The notes beneath the pieces are model-generated. The model was not told where the DNA came from and did not search any database. It saw only the letters and a program-made list of their open reading frames with translations. 64,000 nt of DNA from Archangium lansingense (GTDB lineage: Bacteria > Myxococcota > Myxococcia > Myxococcales > Myxococcaceae), in the NCBI RefSeq assembly GCF_026626635.1, contig NZ_JAPNKA010000001.1, positions 13,518,001 to 13,582,000 on the forward strand, given 5' to 3'. This document shows, in pieces, positions 31,538-39,530 of the stretch; position 1 is the stretch's first letter, and every line of letters starts with the position of its first letter. The position numbers and the translations under genes are program-made.

Positions 31538-31702
31538 GCGGAAAGGGCCTCGGAGGACAGGGGAGACGTACTCGGGGATTGTCGCGGAATGTGGGTTGGG
31601 AGTTGCGTGGGGGGCCACTTCCGCTCCAGGCGGGGCTCGGGTAGCTTGCGCCGCCCTGCGTTCGGCAGTTCCGCAGTACGCAGCAAACCGAGGACATCAA
31701 CG

Positions 31703-32182
31703 ATGGCACGGATTTCCCAGGATCAGGCGCAGGAGCGCCACACGTTCCTGCTCGACCTCTTCCGCAACCAGCCGGACATCAGCCGTAACGAGGCGATGGA
31801 GGCTTACAAGGACAAGTTCGGGGCCTCGCTGAACGCAAAGACGTTCAACGAGCTGCGCGAGCAGGCGCTGCGTGAGGTGGAGGTGGAGGAGAAGGCGGAG
31901 GAGAGCGTGAACGAGGTGGAGGAGACGCCGGTGGAGGAGACGAAGCAGCGGGTGGTGGCGGCGGCGCCGGAGCTGACGAACGGGGCGGGAGCACCTGCGG
32001 CGGCGAAGAAGCCGAAGGCGGCGAAGGGCCCGGGCGCGAAGAACGTGTTCGTGGACGCGACGCAGGAGCAGCTGCAGTTCCTGGAGAAGGTGCTGGTGCA
32101 GTTGCAGGATTCGGGCGCGAACAACGTGCGCATCGACCACGCCACGGACCGGTGGATGGTCCTGACGGTGGACGCGAAGTAA
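31703..32182 (+). CDS. Conserved-looking basic/acidic two-part protein of unknown function
   Basis: A 159-residue soluble protein. Residues 1-55 (SQDQAQERHTFLLDLFRNQPDISRNEAMEAYKDKFG, then NAKTFNELREQAL) form a helical bundle with the look of a winged-helix or DNA-binding domain. An acidic Glu/Val linker and a Lys/Ala-rich segment follow. The last 50 residues (QEQLQFLEKVLVQLQDSGANNVRIDHATDRWMVLTV) are a compact alpha/beta end. A histone-like or nucleoid-associated role would fit, but this is a guess. It is divergent from the peptidoglycan hydrolase. Confidence 0.75.
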   Translation: MARISQDQAQERHTFLLDLFRNQPDISRNEAMEAYKDKFGASLNAKTFNELREQALREVEVEEKAEESVNEVEETPVEETKQRVVAAAPELTNGAGAPAAAKKPKAAKGPGAKNVFVDATQEQLQFLEKVLVQLQDSGANNVRIDHATDRWMVLTVDAK

Positions 32183-32240
32183 TCGCGAGTCCCATCCCAA
32201 GCCCACACACAAAGCCAAATCCCAGAATCCCAGAATCCCT

Positions 32241-32274
32241 CCCTCTCCCCGCGGGAGAGGGTCGGGGTGAGGGT
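32241..32274 (+). repeat. REP-like hairpin element, copy D
   Basis: CCCTCTCCC-CGC-GGGAGAGGG then TCGGGGTGAGGGT, with a fourth pair in the stem. It lies between the 159-residue gene and the frameshifted exported gene. Confidence 0.9.
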
Positions 32275-32426
32275 GCCAGTCCCCGTGTTCCACCTCGAGT
32301 GTCAGAGCGTGGGATATGGAGTTCCCGGCTGGGGGGGACACCGAATCACCCACACACCGAGGCCGTTCCATCCGGGTCATCGACGATGACCCGAGGGCCT
32401 CGCTGCACGCGAAGGAGAACAAACAA

Positions 32427-33607
32427 ATGAAGGGAATGAAGGTAGCCACGGGACTGGCGCTGTTGCTGGGAGTGGCGGGGCAGAGGCGCAGGCGGCGGAG
32501 CCCTATGCCAAGCAGGTGCTCGATTCCCTGGTGCTGACGGGAAACGTGGGCAACAACAACGCGAACCCGTTGGATGTGCTGGGGGCACCGGATTCCAAAT
32601 TCCTGGCCATGGGGGGTCCCGGCGCCTACGTGCTGCTGGACATGGGGGTCACCCCCATCGTGAACGGGAGCGGGCCGGACCTGGAGATCCGCGAGCAGGG
32701 CACGGCGGCGGGAGGAGTGGACGAGCAGTACCGCGTGCTCATCTCCGATAGCACCGACCCGGCGAGCTTCGTGCTGGTGGGTACGGGAACGGCGTTCAGC
32801 CTGCTGGACATCGCCGGGACGGGGCTGTCCTCGGCGCGGTATGTCCGCATCGAGGATCTGTCCACGGCGACCAGCAACTCCACCACGCCTGGCTCGGATA
32901 TCGAGTCGGTGACCTCGTTGCACGCGTCGGGGAGCGGCTCGCTGCCTCCGGTCACCGGGTTGTCGTACACGCTCACGGGCAATGGCGTGCGGCTCACGTG
33001 GACGCGCATGACCGGCTCGGGAGTGACGGGCTACAACATCCGCAAGAGCACGGACGGCTTGCGCTTCGACAGCAACGCGAGCTGGACGGCGACGGACCTC
33101 GAGAGCGCCTTCCTGGATACCCAGACCAGTCAGAGCCATGTGGGGGATGTCTGGTACGCGGTGAGCGTGCAGTACACGGGAGGCGAGAGCGCCCTGCAGG
33201 TGGTGCACGTTCCGTCGGGCAAGCTGACCCTGCACGATCAGATCGTGCACCTGGGAGACAGCAGCACCCCGACCTGGGAGCAGCCGTCTCCGTCGAGCAA
33301 CAAGCTCACGTTGACCTTCAACCTGCCCGAGGTGCCGCGCGGGCCCACCGTGAAGCTGAACTTCCAGCTGTTCGACGTGGACTACAGCAAGAACCGCCTG
33401 GTCATCAATGGCCACGGTCCGCGCTCGCTGCCCGTGCAGAGCGACGTGTCCTGGCTGGGAATGTCTCTCATCGTCGAGAGCGGTCAGTTCCTGCAGGGGA
33501 CGAACACCATCGAGATCTACAGCCGCGACAGCAGCGGGGGCAACGCGGTCAACAGTCTGGATGATTTCCAGATTGGGAAGATCGAGCTGACCCGGATGAA
33601 CCCGTAG
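32427..33607 (+). CDS. Exported fibronectin-III-like adhesin-type protein (frameshift in signal peptide)
   Basis: A protein of about 393 residues with an N-terminal discoidin-like beta-sandwich (LDSLVLTGNVGNNNANPLDVLGAPDSKFLAMG), a fibronectin type III domain (LPPVTGLSYTLTGNGVRLTWTRM, YNIRKSTDGL) and a C-terminal beta domain (NKLTLTFNLPEVPRGP). The signal peptide (MKGMKVATGLALLLGVAG, ATG 32427, good AAGGAG site) is in a different frame from the mature part. Inserting one G in the run GGGG at 32477-32480 would join VAG to AEAQAAEPYAKQ, a natural cleavage region. It is either a sequencing error or a real inactivating slip. Without it, the main frame starts at GTG 32516. Confidence 0.75.
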
Positions 33608-33622
33608 CACGAGAAGAGGAGC

Positions 33623-33644
33623 GCGCGCCCGGTGGAGGGCGCGC
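33623..33644 (+). terminator. Hairpin after the exported fibronectin-III-like gene
   Basis: An 8-bp perfect GC stem (GCGCGCCC/GGGCGCGC) with loop GGTGGA, extended by four more pairs beyond a one-base bulge. It starts 16 bp after the stop at 33607. There is no T-run. Confidence 0.5.
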
Positions 33645-33695
33645 CTCCTGACAAGGCCGGAACGCGCCCCATCAGGGAGCACCCAGGCGCCCCGC

Positions 33696-34997
33696 TCAGA
33701 AGTCGCCGGAGCCCTCGATGCGGACGGAGCTGCTGGGACTCACGGCCGGGACGAGCTTGGAGGGGGCCTCCGTGGCGTCGAAGGCATGGGGCCGGAGCAG
33801 GCGCAGGGACAGCACGAGGGCGACGAAGAGGACAGCGCAGCTCGCGGTGACGAAGCGGACGCCGACGCGGTCAGCCAGAGCCCCCTGAGCCCACACGCCC
33901 ACGGCGTACCCGACGCCGAGCATCATGCTGTACAGACTGTGGATGCGGGCCTGGAGCTCGCGGGGGACGCGGAGCTGGCAGGAGGTGTTCAGGCCGGTGA
34001 GGGTGGCCATGTAGAACCAGCCCAGGCCCACCATGGCGAGCGCGGCGAGGTGGAGGGTCGGCGCCAGCCAGTACAGGGTGGCCGCGACGCCGATGAGGAG
34101 CAGACAGGCCTCGAGGACGCGCTGGCGGCCGAGCCGGGCGATGAGGGGCCCGAGCATGACGGCGGCGAGCACTGCGCCGACGCCCTGGCAGGTGACGAGG
34201 AGGGAGGTAGCGGCGGCGCCCTCGTGGAAGACGCGGATGGCGTAGACGGGCACCAGGCCGATGAAGGGGGCGATGAGGGCGGACACGGCGAGGGTGCCCA
34301 TCATGGCGAGGAAGATGCCGGCGTCCTCGCGGGCGACGCGAGCGCCGCGGACGATGCCGGGCCACAGCTCCTCGCGGGAGAGGGCGTTGACCCTGGCCGC
34401 GGGACGCACGCGTGACACCGCGACGAGCACGGCCACGAAGGAGACGGTGTTGACGAGCAGGGCCCAGGCGATGCCATGGGTTCCGAGCACGATGGCGGCG
34501 AGGGCGGGGCCCATGATGCGGCCGAGGTTGAACTGAGCCGAGTTGAGGCTGACGGCGCTGTGAAGGTCCTCGGGGGGGACGAGCTCGGAGATGAGGGCGG
34601 AGAAGCCGGGGTTGGTGAGGGTGCTGGTGCAGCCGTTGAGGAAGGAGATGACGGCGACGGCGGGCACGGTGAGGTGGCCGGTGAAGGCGAGCACGGTGAG
34701 GATGCCAGCCAGCAGCGCGTGCACGAAGGTGCCCACGGCGACGTAGACGCGCCGGTCGAAGCGATCCGCGAGGGCGCCCGCGACAGGGGAGAGGATGAGG
34801 GCGGGGATATAGGTGAGGGCGGCGATGGCGCCGGTGGCCTCGGCGCGGCCGGTCACAGTGGTGACGAAGACGCCGAGGGCCAGGGTCTCCATCCAGGTGC
34901 CGATGTTGGAGACGAGCGCGCCGGACCAGACGTAGACGAAGTTCCGGTGCCCGAAGGCGCGGAGCGAGGAAAAGCGCGACAAGTGAAGGGCAGTCAC
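33696..34997 (-). CDS. MFS transporter, EntS/MFS_3-like
   Basis: A 433-residue inner-membrane transporter with 12 predicted helices. The N-terminus FRAFGHRNFVYVWSGALVSNIGTWME is typical of the MFS_3 (enterobactin-exporter EntS-like) family, with the loop 2-3 motif GALADRFDRRVYV. Members export siderophores or drugs; the substrate here is unknown. The start is taken as the GTG at 34997 (RBS AAGGGACGAG), which places the family N-terminus correctly; the open frame runs back to 35267 without resemblance. It is divergent from the exported protein at 35203. Confidence 0.9.
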   Translation of the reverse strand: MTALHLSRFSSLRAFGHRNFVYVWSGALVSNIGTWMETLALGVFVTTVTGRAEATGAIAALTYIPALILSPVAGALADRFDRRVYVAVGTFVHALLAGILTVLAFTGHLTVPAVAVISFLNGCTSTLTNPGFSALISELVPPEDLHSAVSLNSAQFNLGRIMGPALAAIVLGTHGIAWALLVNTVSFVAVLVAVSRVRPAARVNALSREELWPGIVRGARVAREDAGIFLAMMGTLAVSALIAPFIGLVPVYAIRVFHEGAAATSLLVTCQGVGAVLAAVMLGPLIARLGRQRVLEACLLLIGVAATLYWLAPTLHLAALAMVGLGWFYMATLTGLNTSCQLRVPRELQARIHSLYSMMLGVGYAVGVWAQGALADRVGVRFVTASCAVLFVALVLSLRLLRPHAFDATEAPSKLVPAVSPSSSVRIEGSGDF

Positions 34998-35153
34998 GGC
35001 TCGTCCCTTGTAACGCACCCGGGTGACGCGTGCTCGGTGGGCACCTGCGCACACGAGCCCGAGTGCATGGCCGCTCACTGGCTGGGCAGACACCCGGGAA
35101 GCCTCCAGTGGCGGCGAACTCATATGAACACAAACAAGAACCGATACCCACGG

Positions 35154-35165
35154 GCCCACGTGGGC
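35154..35165. promoter_or_regulatory. Palindrome between divergent genes
   Basis: The perfect 12-bp palindrome GCCCACGTGGGC lies 38 bp upstream of the gene at 35203, in the divergent region shared with the MFS gene. It has the form of a regulator-binding site; no regulator gene is adjacent. Confidence 0.25.
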
Positions 35166-35202
35166 TGGTTCAGGAGAGAGGGACGGGCGAGGCTGCCGCG
35201 CC

Positions 35203-35913
35203 ATGACACGCGCGCTGAAGCTGTTGCTGTTGCTGGGAGTGATGGCCGCTGACACGGCGGGAGCCACGGGGCCCTCGACACTGGAGGTGAAGCTCTCGCC
35301 ACTGGCGGCGCGGAAGGGAGCGGTCCTCTTCCGAACCCGCTACACCGTCAATCGCGAGGGAGCGCACCGCTTCATGACGGTGGAGTTCGGCTGGCTGGTG
35401 GTGGACGCACGCGGGGGCTGGAAGGAGGTGCCCCACCGAACGGTGGCGGAGCCAGCGTCCCCCGGATCCGCCGAGGAGGACACGCGGGCCTGGGCCGAGC
35501 TCGGGCGGGCGGATGCGGAGTTCAAGGCACCGCTGGATTGGAAGGCGCCGCCGGAGAGCCTGGCCGGGCTGCTGCGCGAGTACGGCTTCACGAGGAAGGA
35601 CGCGGTGGCGAAGAACGCGGGGGCGGGCACGGTGACGTGGAGCCCGAAGGCGCTGTGTGAGGGCAAGCGGTGTACATCGCCCTGCCGCCAGCGCACGGTC
35701 CGCGAGTGGCGGAGCGAGGACGTTGGAGAGGCCGAGGGGCCGAACAAACCCATCAAGGCGCACTTCGTCCACTCGGGGGTGGCCGTCTTCCGCAACCAGT
35801 ACGACGACGAGCACCACGACGCCTTCTTCACCGAGCCCGTGGTGGGAGAGGAGGACAGGAACCCGGGCATCGAGATGCACGACGTGATGGCCATCTGCGT
35901 CGTGCCGCGCTGA
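35203..35913 (+). CDS. Exported protein of unknown function
   Basis: A 236-residue protein with a signal peptide (LKLLLLLGVMAADTAGA). The mature part begins LEVKLSPLAARKGAVLFRTRY and has a pair of Cys residues (ALCEGKRCTSPC) and an acidic C-terminal region (YDDEHHDAFFTEP), ending IEMHDVMAICVVPR. No family is recognised. It ends 17 bp before a bidirectional terminator. Confidence 0.75.
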   Translation: MTRALKLLLLLGVMAADTAGATGPSTLEVKLSPLAARKGAVLFRTRYTVNREGAHRFMTVEFGWLVVDARGGWKEVPHRTVAEPASPGSAEEDTRAWAELGRADAEFKAPLDWKAPPESLAGLLREYGFTRKDAVAKNAGAGTVTWSPKALCEGKRCTSPCRQRTVREWRSEDVGEAEGPNKPIKAHFVHSGVAVFRNQYDDEHHDAFFTEPVVGEEDRNPGIEMHDVMAICVVPR

Positions 35914-35930
35914 GCCCTGGAAAAACGAAA

Positions 35931-35957
35931 GCGCCCGGGGGAAACAACCCCGGACGC
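35931..35957 (-). terminator. Rho-independent terminator, mainly for the minus strand
   Basis: A 10-bp stem with one mismatch (GCGCCCGGGG/CCCCGGACGC). On the minus strand it is followed by TTTCGTTTTT, a good T-tract, so it ends the CapA-like transcript; on the plus strand it may also stop the exported-protein transcript. Confidence 0.75.
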
Positions 35958-35988
35958 TCGGAAGAACGCAGTAGCACAGCGCATCACT

Positions 35989-36024
35989 CCCTCTCCCCTC
36001 GGGAGAGGGTCGGGGTGAGGGTAT
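35989..36024 (+). repeat. REP-like hairpin element, copy E
   Basis: CCCTCTCCC-CTC-GGGAGAGGG then TCGGGGTGAGGGTAT. Located between two convergent genes, between the terminator and the CapA-like stop codon. Confidence 0.9.
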
Positions 36025-36066
36025 CCGCCCCTGTTCTCCTACCCGGCGGACCCCACTCGAAAGCCC

Positions 36067-37653
36067 CTACTGCGCGCCCGTGGCGATGGGGCCCTTGCGA
36101 GGCGAGATGGAGCCATCCGCGCCGACAACAGCACCAGTCTCCGGGAAGTCCTCGGAGGTCAGACGGCGCACGAGGGGAATGACGTCGCCAGCGGAGTCAG
36201 GGACAGGAATGCCCTTCCCCTCCTGCCTGGTGGGGAGGATGCGGCCGGAGCGGAAGCGGCCGAGGGAGTCGAGCTCGACATCGACGACCATGCCGAGACC
36301 CTGGGGGCCCTTGAGGTTGAAGGAGCCGTAGGTGGCGAAGTTGCCCATGGAGTAGACGATGAGGCGGTCCTTGTAGAACTCCATGGCGCGAACGACGTGG
36401 GGCCCATGGCCGAGGACGAGGTCAGCGCCGGCGTCGATGACGGCGTGGGTGAAGAGACGCAGGTCGCCGCGGTCCTCGCCGAAGAAGAGCTCACGACCCT
36501 TGGGGATGTTGAGGGCCTTGGAGCCCTCGGCGCCGCCGTGGAAGGAGACGAGGACGAGGTCGTGGTTCTGCTTGGCCTGGCGGACGAGGGCGGTGGCGGT
36601 GGCGGTGTTGTTGAGGTGGTTGCAGGAAGCGGAGGTGTGGAAGGCGACCATGCCGATGCGCAGACCATTGCGCTCGACGGTGGCGACGGAGCCAGCGGGG
36701 CCGCTCCAGGGGATGCCGAGGGAGTCGAGGGTGGCCTCGGTCTCGCGGCGGCAGAGCTCGCCGAAGTCACCGGAGTGGTTGTTGGCGGTGGAGGCGATGT
36801 CGACGCCGGCCTCCTTCAGGAACTTGCCGTAGCGGGTGGGGGTGCGGAAGGCGTAGCAGTTGCCGCTCTTGCGGCACTTCTTGGTCTCGCCGTTGTCGCA
36901 GAGGGGGCCCTCGAGGTTGATGAAGGTGAGGTCCGCGTCGCGCAGGAGGCCGTAGACGGAGGAGAGGCTGGAGGCGCCGTCATCGGGGGGGAGGAGACCC
37001 TCGGGGAAGTCGGTGCCGAGCATCACATCGCCGACGGCGCGGATGCGGACGCGAGCGTCCTTGGGAGGAGCGGCGCGGGGAGCGGACTTGGAATCAGCGG
37101 AGGCGAGCTTCTGCTGGAGGGAGGACTGACCACGAGCCTGGGTGAGGGCGTCCTCGAGGTCGGGGTAGTTGGGGTCGAGCTTCTGGACGGAGGTCCACTC
37201 GGTGAGGGCATCGGACCAGCGGTTGAGGAGCGAGTAGGCCCAGCCGAGCTCCCAGTGGCAGTCGATGCGAGAGGGAGCGGCGCGGGTGCAGGCAGAGAAC
37301 GCGGCGATGGCAGCGGGGGCGTCCTTGACCTTGAGGGCCTCGACACCGCGGGCATAGAGCGAGTCAGCCGAAACTCCCTCTCCCTCTGGGAGAGGGCTGG
37401 GGTGAGGGTCTTCGGCCGTGGCGGCGGGAGCCGGAGCAGCAGCCGCCGCCGGAGCAGCCGCCGCCGCTGGAGCCGGGGCCGCAGCGGGAGCGGAGGCCGG
37501 AGCACTCCCAGCGGAGCCCTCCTCGGAGGGCTGGGAGAGGGAGACGGTCTCGGACTCGGCGACGGCGGGGGCGCGAGCGGTCGCGCAGCCACCGAGAGCG
37601 GAGAGCGCGAGGACGGAGAGCACAAGAGAGCGGGAGCGCATGAGGGGGCGCAT
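36067..37653 (-). CDS. CapA-like (PGA_cap) lipoprotein with TPR-like region and a translated REP element
   Basis: A 528-residue predicted lipoprotein (LSALGGC). After an Ala/Pro linker, a TPR-like segment (ALKVKDAPAAIAAFSACTRA) precedes the PGA_cap metallophosphatase domain: AVGDVMLGTDFPE, then LTFINLEGPL, ASTANNHSGDFG, FHGGAEGSK and VIDAGADLVLGHGPHVVR, the usual motif order of CapA/poly-gamma-glutamate-synthesis proteins. Residues about 82-93 (DPHPSPLPEGEG) are encoded by a REP element inserted in frame inside the linker. Start ATG 37653 or ATG 37641 are both possible and no ribosome-binding site decides. The function of this branch is not proven; capsule synthesis or a phosphatase role are options. 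Confidence 0.88.
   Translation of the reverse strand: MRPLMRSRSLVLSVLALSALGGCATARAPAVAESETVSLSQPSEEGSAGSAPASAPAAAPAPAAAAAPAAAAAPAPAATAEDPHPSPLPEGEGVSADSLYARGVEALKVKDAPAAIAAFSACTRAAPSRIDCHWELGWAYSLLNRWSDALTEWTSVQKLDPNYPDLEDALTQARGQSSLQQKLASADSKSAPRAAPPKDARVRIRAVGDVMLGTDFPEGLLPPDDGASSLSSVYGLLRDADLTFINLEGPLCDNGETKKCRKSGNCYAFRTPTRYGKFLKEAGVDIASTANNHSGDFGELCRRETEATLDSLGIPWSGPAGSVATVERNGLRIGMVAFHTSASCNHLNNTATATALVRQAKQNHDLVLVSFHGGAEGSKALNIPKGRELFFGEDRGDLRLFTHAVIDAGADLVLGHGPHVVRAMEFYKDRLIVYSMGNFATYGSFNLKGPQGLGMVVDVELDSLGRFRSGRILPTRQEGKGIPVPDSAGDVIPLVRRLTSEDFPETGAVVGADGSISPRKGPIATGAQ
37376..37409 (+). repeat. REP-like hairpin element, copy F, inside a coding sequence
   Basis: CCCTCTCCC-TCT-GGGAGAGGG then CTGGGGTGAGGGT. 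It is the only copy seen inside a real gene, and it adds about 12 residues without breaking the frame of the CapA-like protein. Confidence 0.9.
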
Positions 37654-37853
37654 CTTAAGGGCGCCGGAGCCACATCCAGAGAAATGCGTGTCCAGGCGTC
37701 CAGCGCTCGACGGCGGAGCAGCCGGGCGGGCGCGAAGGAGTGAGGTAGAGGAAATCTGCGCTGCGAACCCTACCGCTTGAGTGGGCCGAGGGCAGCCTAT
37801 ACACTCCACTTTCGAGGTTCGGTGGTGTCGGGTGGAAGGGGCAGGGGAAGGGG

Positions 37854-38351
37854 ATGGACATCAACCAGCGCAAGGAGAAGTTCGGCGAGGCCTACCTGCG
37901 CGCCGTGGCTGCGGTGGCGGGCTTTACGCTGTACAGACCCGAGGTCGATGACGACAGCGTGGACTGGGGCATCGCGGCGCGAGGAACGGAAGTGCTGCGC
38001 CGGAGGCCACGTGTCGAGGTGCAGCTCAAGTGCACTTCGGCCCAGGTGCTGCGGGAGGACGGCGTCTACTTCTCTCTGGGCCTGCGCAACTACGACCAAC
38101 TCCGGGAGACGAACCTGCTGGTGCCACGGGTGCTCCTCGTCGTCCGCCTGTCCACCGGGCTGGATGACTGGCTCGCGCAGTCGGAGCAGGAGCTCGCGCT
38201 ACGCCATTGCGCGTATTGGGTATCGCTGCGAGGACACGGACCCACCACCAATCTGGGGACAATCACCGTCGTGCTTCCACGCCTCCAGGTGCTGAGCCCG
38301 GGAGCACTGCAGAGGATGATGGAACGCATCGACCGGGGAGAGGCGCCATGA
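37854..38351 (+). CDS. DUF4365 domain protein (PD-(D/E)XK-like)
   Basis: A 165-residue protein that is nearly all DUF4365: QRKEKFGEAYLRAVAAVAGF, the strand pair VDDDSVDWGI and VEVQLKCTSA, then FSLGLRNYDQLRE and VLLVVRLS. The D...(E/V)xQLK arrangement matches a restriction-endonuclease fold, and DUF4365 genes are often seen near defence loci, though activity is unproven. A GGGGAAGGGG tract precedes ATG 37854. Its stop overlaps the next start (ATGA), so it is coupled with the 377-residue partner. It is divergent from the CapA-like gene. Confidence 0.85.
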   Translation: MDINQRKEKFGEAYLRAVAAVAGFTLYRPEVDDDSVDWGIAARGTEVLRRRPRVEVQLKCTSAQVLREDGVYFSLGLRNYDQLRETNLLVPRVLLVVRLSTGLDDWLAQSEQELALRHCAYWVSLRGHGPTTNLGTITVVLPRLQVLSPGALQRMMERIDRGEAP

Positions 38352-39481
38352 AGCCAGACAAGGAGAGCCTGAGGGCGCTGCGCCCGCTGGAACTGGCGGC
38401 CTATCTGCGGAGCAGGGGATGGTGGGAGGCCGAGCGTCTGGGCGAGCGCGCCTCTGTCTGGCTTGTAAAGAGGGGCCGGGAGGAGCTGGAGCTGCTCCTG
38501 CCGTTGGACCCCACCCTGGGTGACTACCTGCCGCGGATGGCGGAGGTGCTCTCGACCTTGGAGGCGGCCGAGGCCCGCCCGATCTCAGAGCTCCTCGACG
38601 ACGTGGCGGCAGCCACGACGGACACCATCCGTTTCCGATTCGTGGGTCCCACCTTTGATCAGCACTCCGTGGCGGTGGAGCAGGGGGTGCACATCTACGA
38701 GAACGTGAGGGAGGTGCTGCTCGCCGCGGCGTGTGCGGCGGTGGGTCCACGCCCGGTCTTCTCCACCCGGAAACCCGCGCGAGCGCTCGAGTACCTCACC
38801 ACCGTCCAACTCGCGCCTCCAGCACGAGGCAGCTACGTGGTGACGGTGCGCTCTCCGGTACCACCGGCGCTCACCCAGCCGGGCATTCCGCGCTCCGCAC
38901 CCGATGAGCCCTTCGAGCGCCGGGTCATCTCGACACTGGCCGCCTCGCTCGCGAGTGCGCACCGTGCCGCCCTCCGAGCGGCCTCCAGCGCAACCCTCCA
39001 GCCCTTCGAGGAAGAAGTGGCCCTGGGGGTGAGCGCCAACCTGTGCGAGGCGCTCGCCGGGCTGGTGTCGCGCAGCGGGGCGCGCACGTGCGAGGTCACC
39101 GTGAGCGCGGCACCGAGCCGCCCCGGCTTCGAGGAGCGGCACGTGGCCTTCGCAGCGGACGAGGCCCCCGTGCTGCGCGAGGCCGCGCGCATGTTCCGGG
39201 CGAGCGCACCGCGCGAGGACTTCGAGCTGGAGGGGCTCGTCATCCGGCTCGAGCGGGACGAGAGAGCCAGCGCGGGTACCATCACCATCGCGGGGGTGGT
39301 GGACGCCAGTCTTCGTAAGGTACGACTGGAGCTGGAGGCCAATGACTACCCGGCGGCCGTCAGGGCCCACCTGGAGGGACGGCCCGTGCGATGCGAGGGC
39401 GAGCTCGTCCGCGAAGGGCGCACCTACGTCCTGCGCCATCCCCGCCAGTTCACCCTGAGGCCGGAAGAGCGGGAGGAGTGA
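38348..39481 (+). CDS. Partner of the DUF4365 protein, unknown function
   Basis: A 377-residue soluble protein that starts inside the stop of the DUF4365 gene. The N-terminus LRALRPLELAAYLRSRGW resembles a DNA- or nucleotide-binding helix; the rest is a long alpha/beta chain (LSTLEAAEARPISELLDDVA, EQGVHIYENVREVLLAAACA, FEEEVALGVSANLCEALAGL) ending in a beta-rich C-terminus (VRCEGELVREGRTYVLRHP). No signal peptide, membrane segment or known catalytic motif is visible. Strict coupling with a nuclease-like protein suggests a two-protein complex. The possible defence role is inference. Confidence 0.8.
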   Translation: MKPDKESLRALRPLELAAYLRSRGWWEAERLGERASVWLVKRGREELELLLPLDPTLGDYLPRMAEVLSTLEAAEARPISELLDDVAAATTDTIRFRFVGPTFDQHSVAVEQGVHIYENVREVLLAAACAAVGPRPVFSTRKPARALEYLTTVQLAPPARGSYVVTVRSPVPPALTQPGIPRSAPDEPFERRVISTLAASLASAHRAALRAASSATLQPFEEEVALGVSANLCEALAGLVSRSGARTCEVTVSAAPSRPGFEERHVAFAADEAPVLREAARMFRASAPREDFELEGLVIRLERDERASAGTITIAGVVDASLRKVRLELEANDYPAAVRAHLEGRPVRCEGELVREGRTYVLRHPRQFTLRPEEREE

Positions 39482-39530
39482 GCCTGCCAGCCGAGGCACT
39501 CCGGCGGCCTGCGCCTATAATGGGCGCGGT

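Noticed and set aside
30131..31702. Plus-strand N-terminal extension of the 159-residue protein
   Set aside because: The open frame upstream of ATG 31703 is antisense to the peptidoglycan hydrolase and low-complexity (Gly/Val/Ala); the conserved-looking part starts at MARISQ.
31697..33682. Long minus-strand frame of 661 codons
   Set aside because: It lies opposite two genes with clear protein character, has His/Arg/Leu-rich shadow composition typical of high-GC antisense frames, and no ribosome-binding site.
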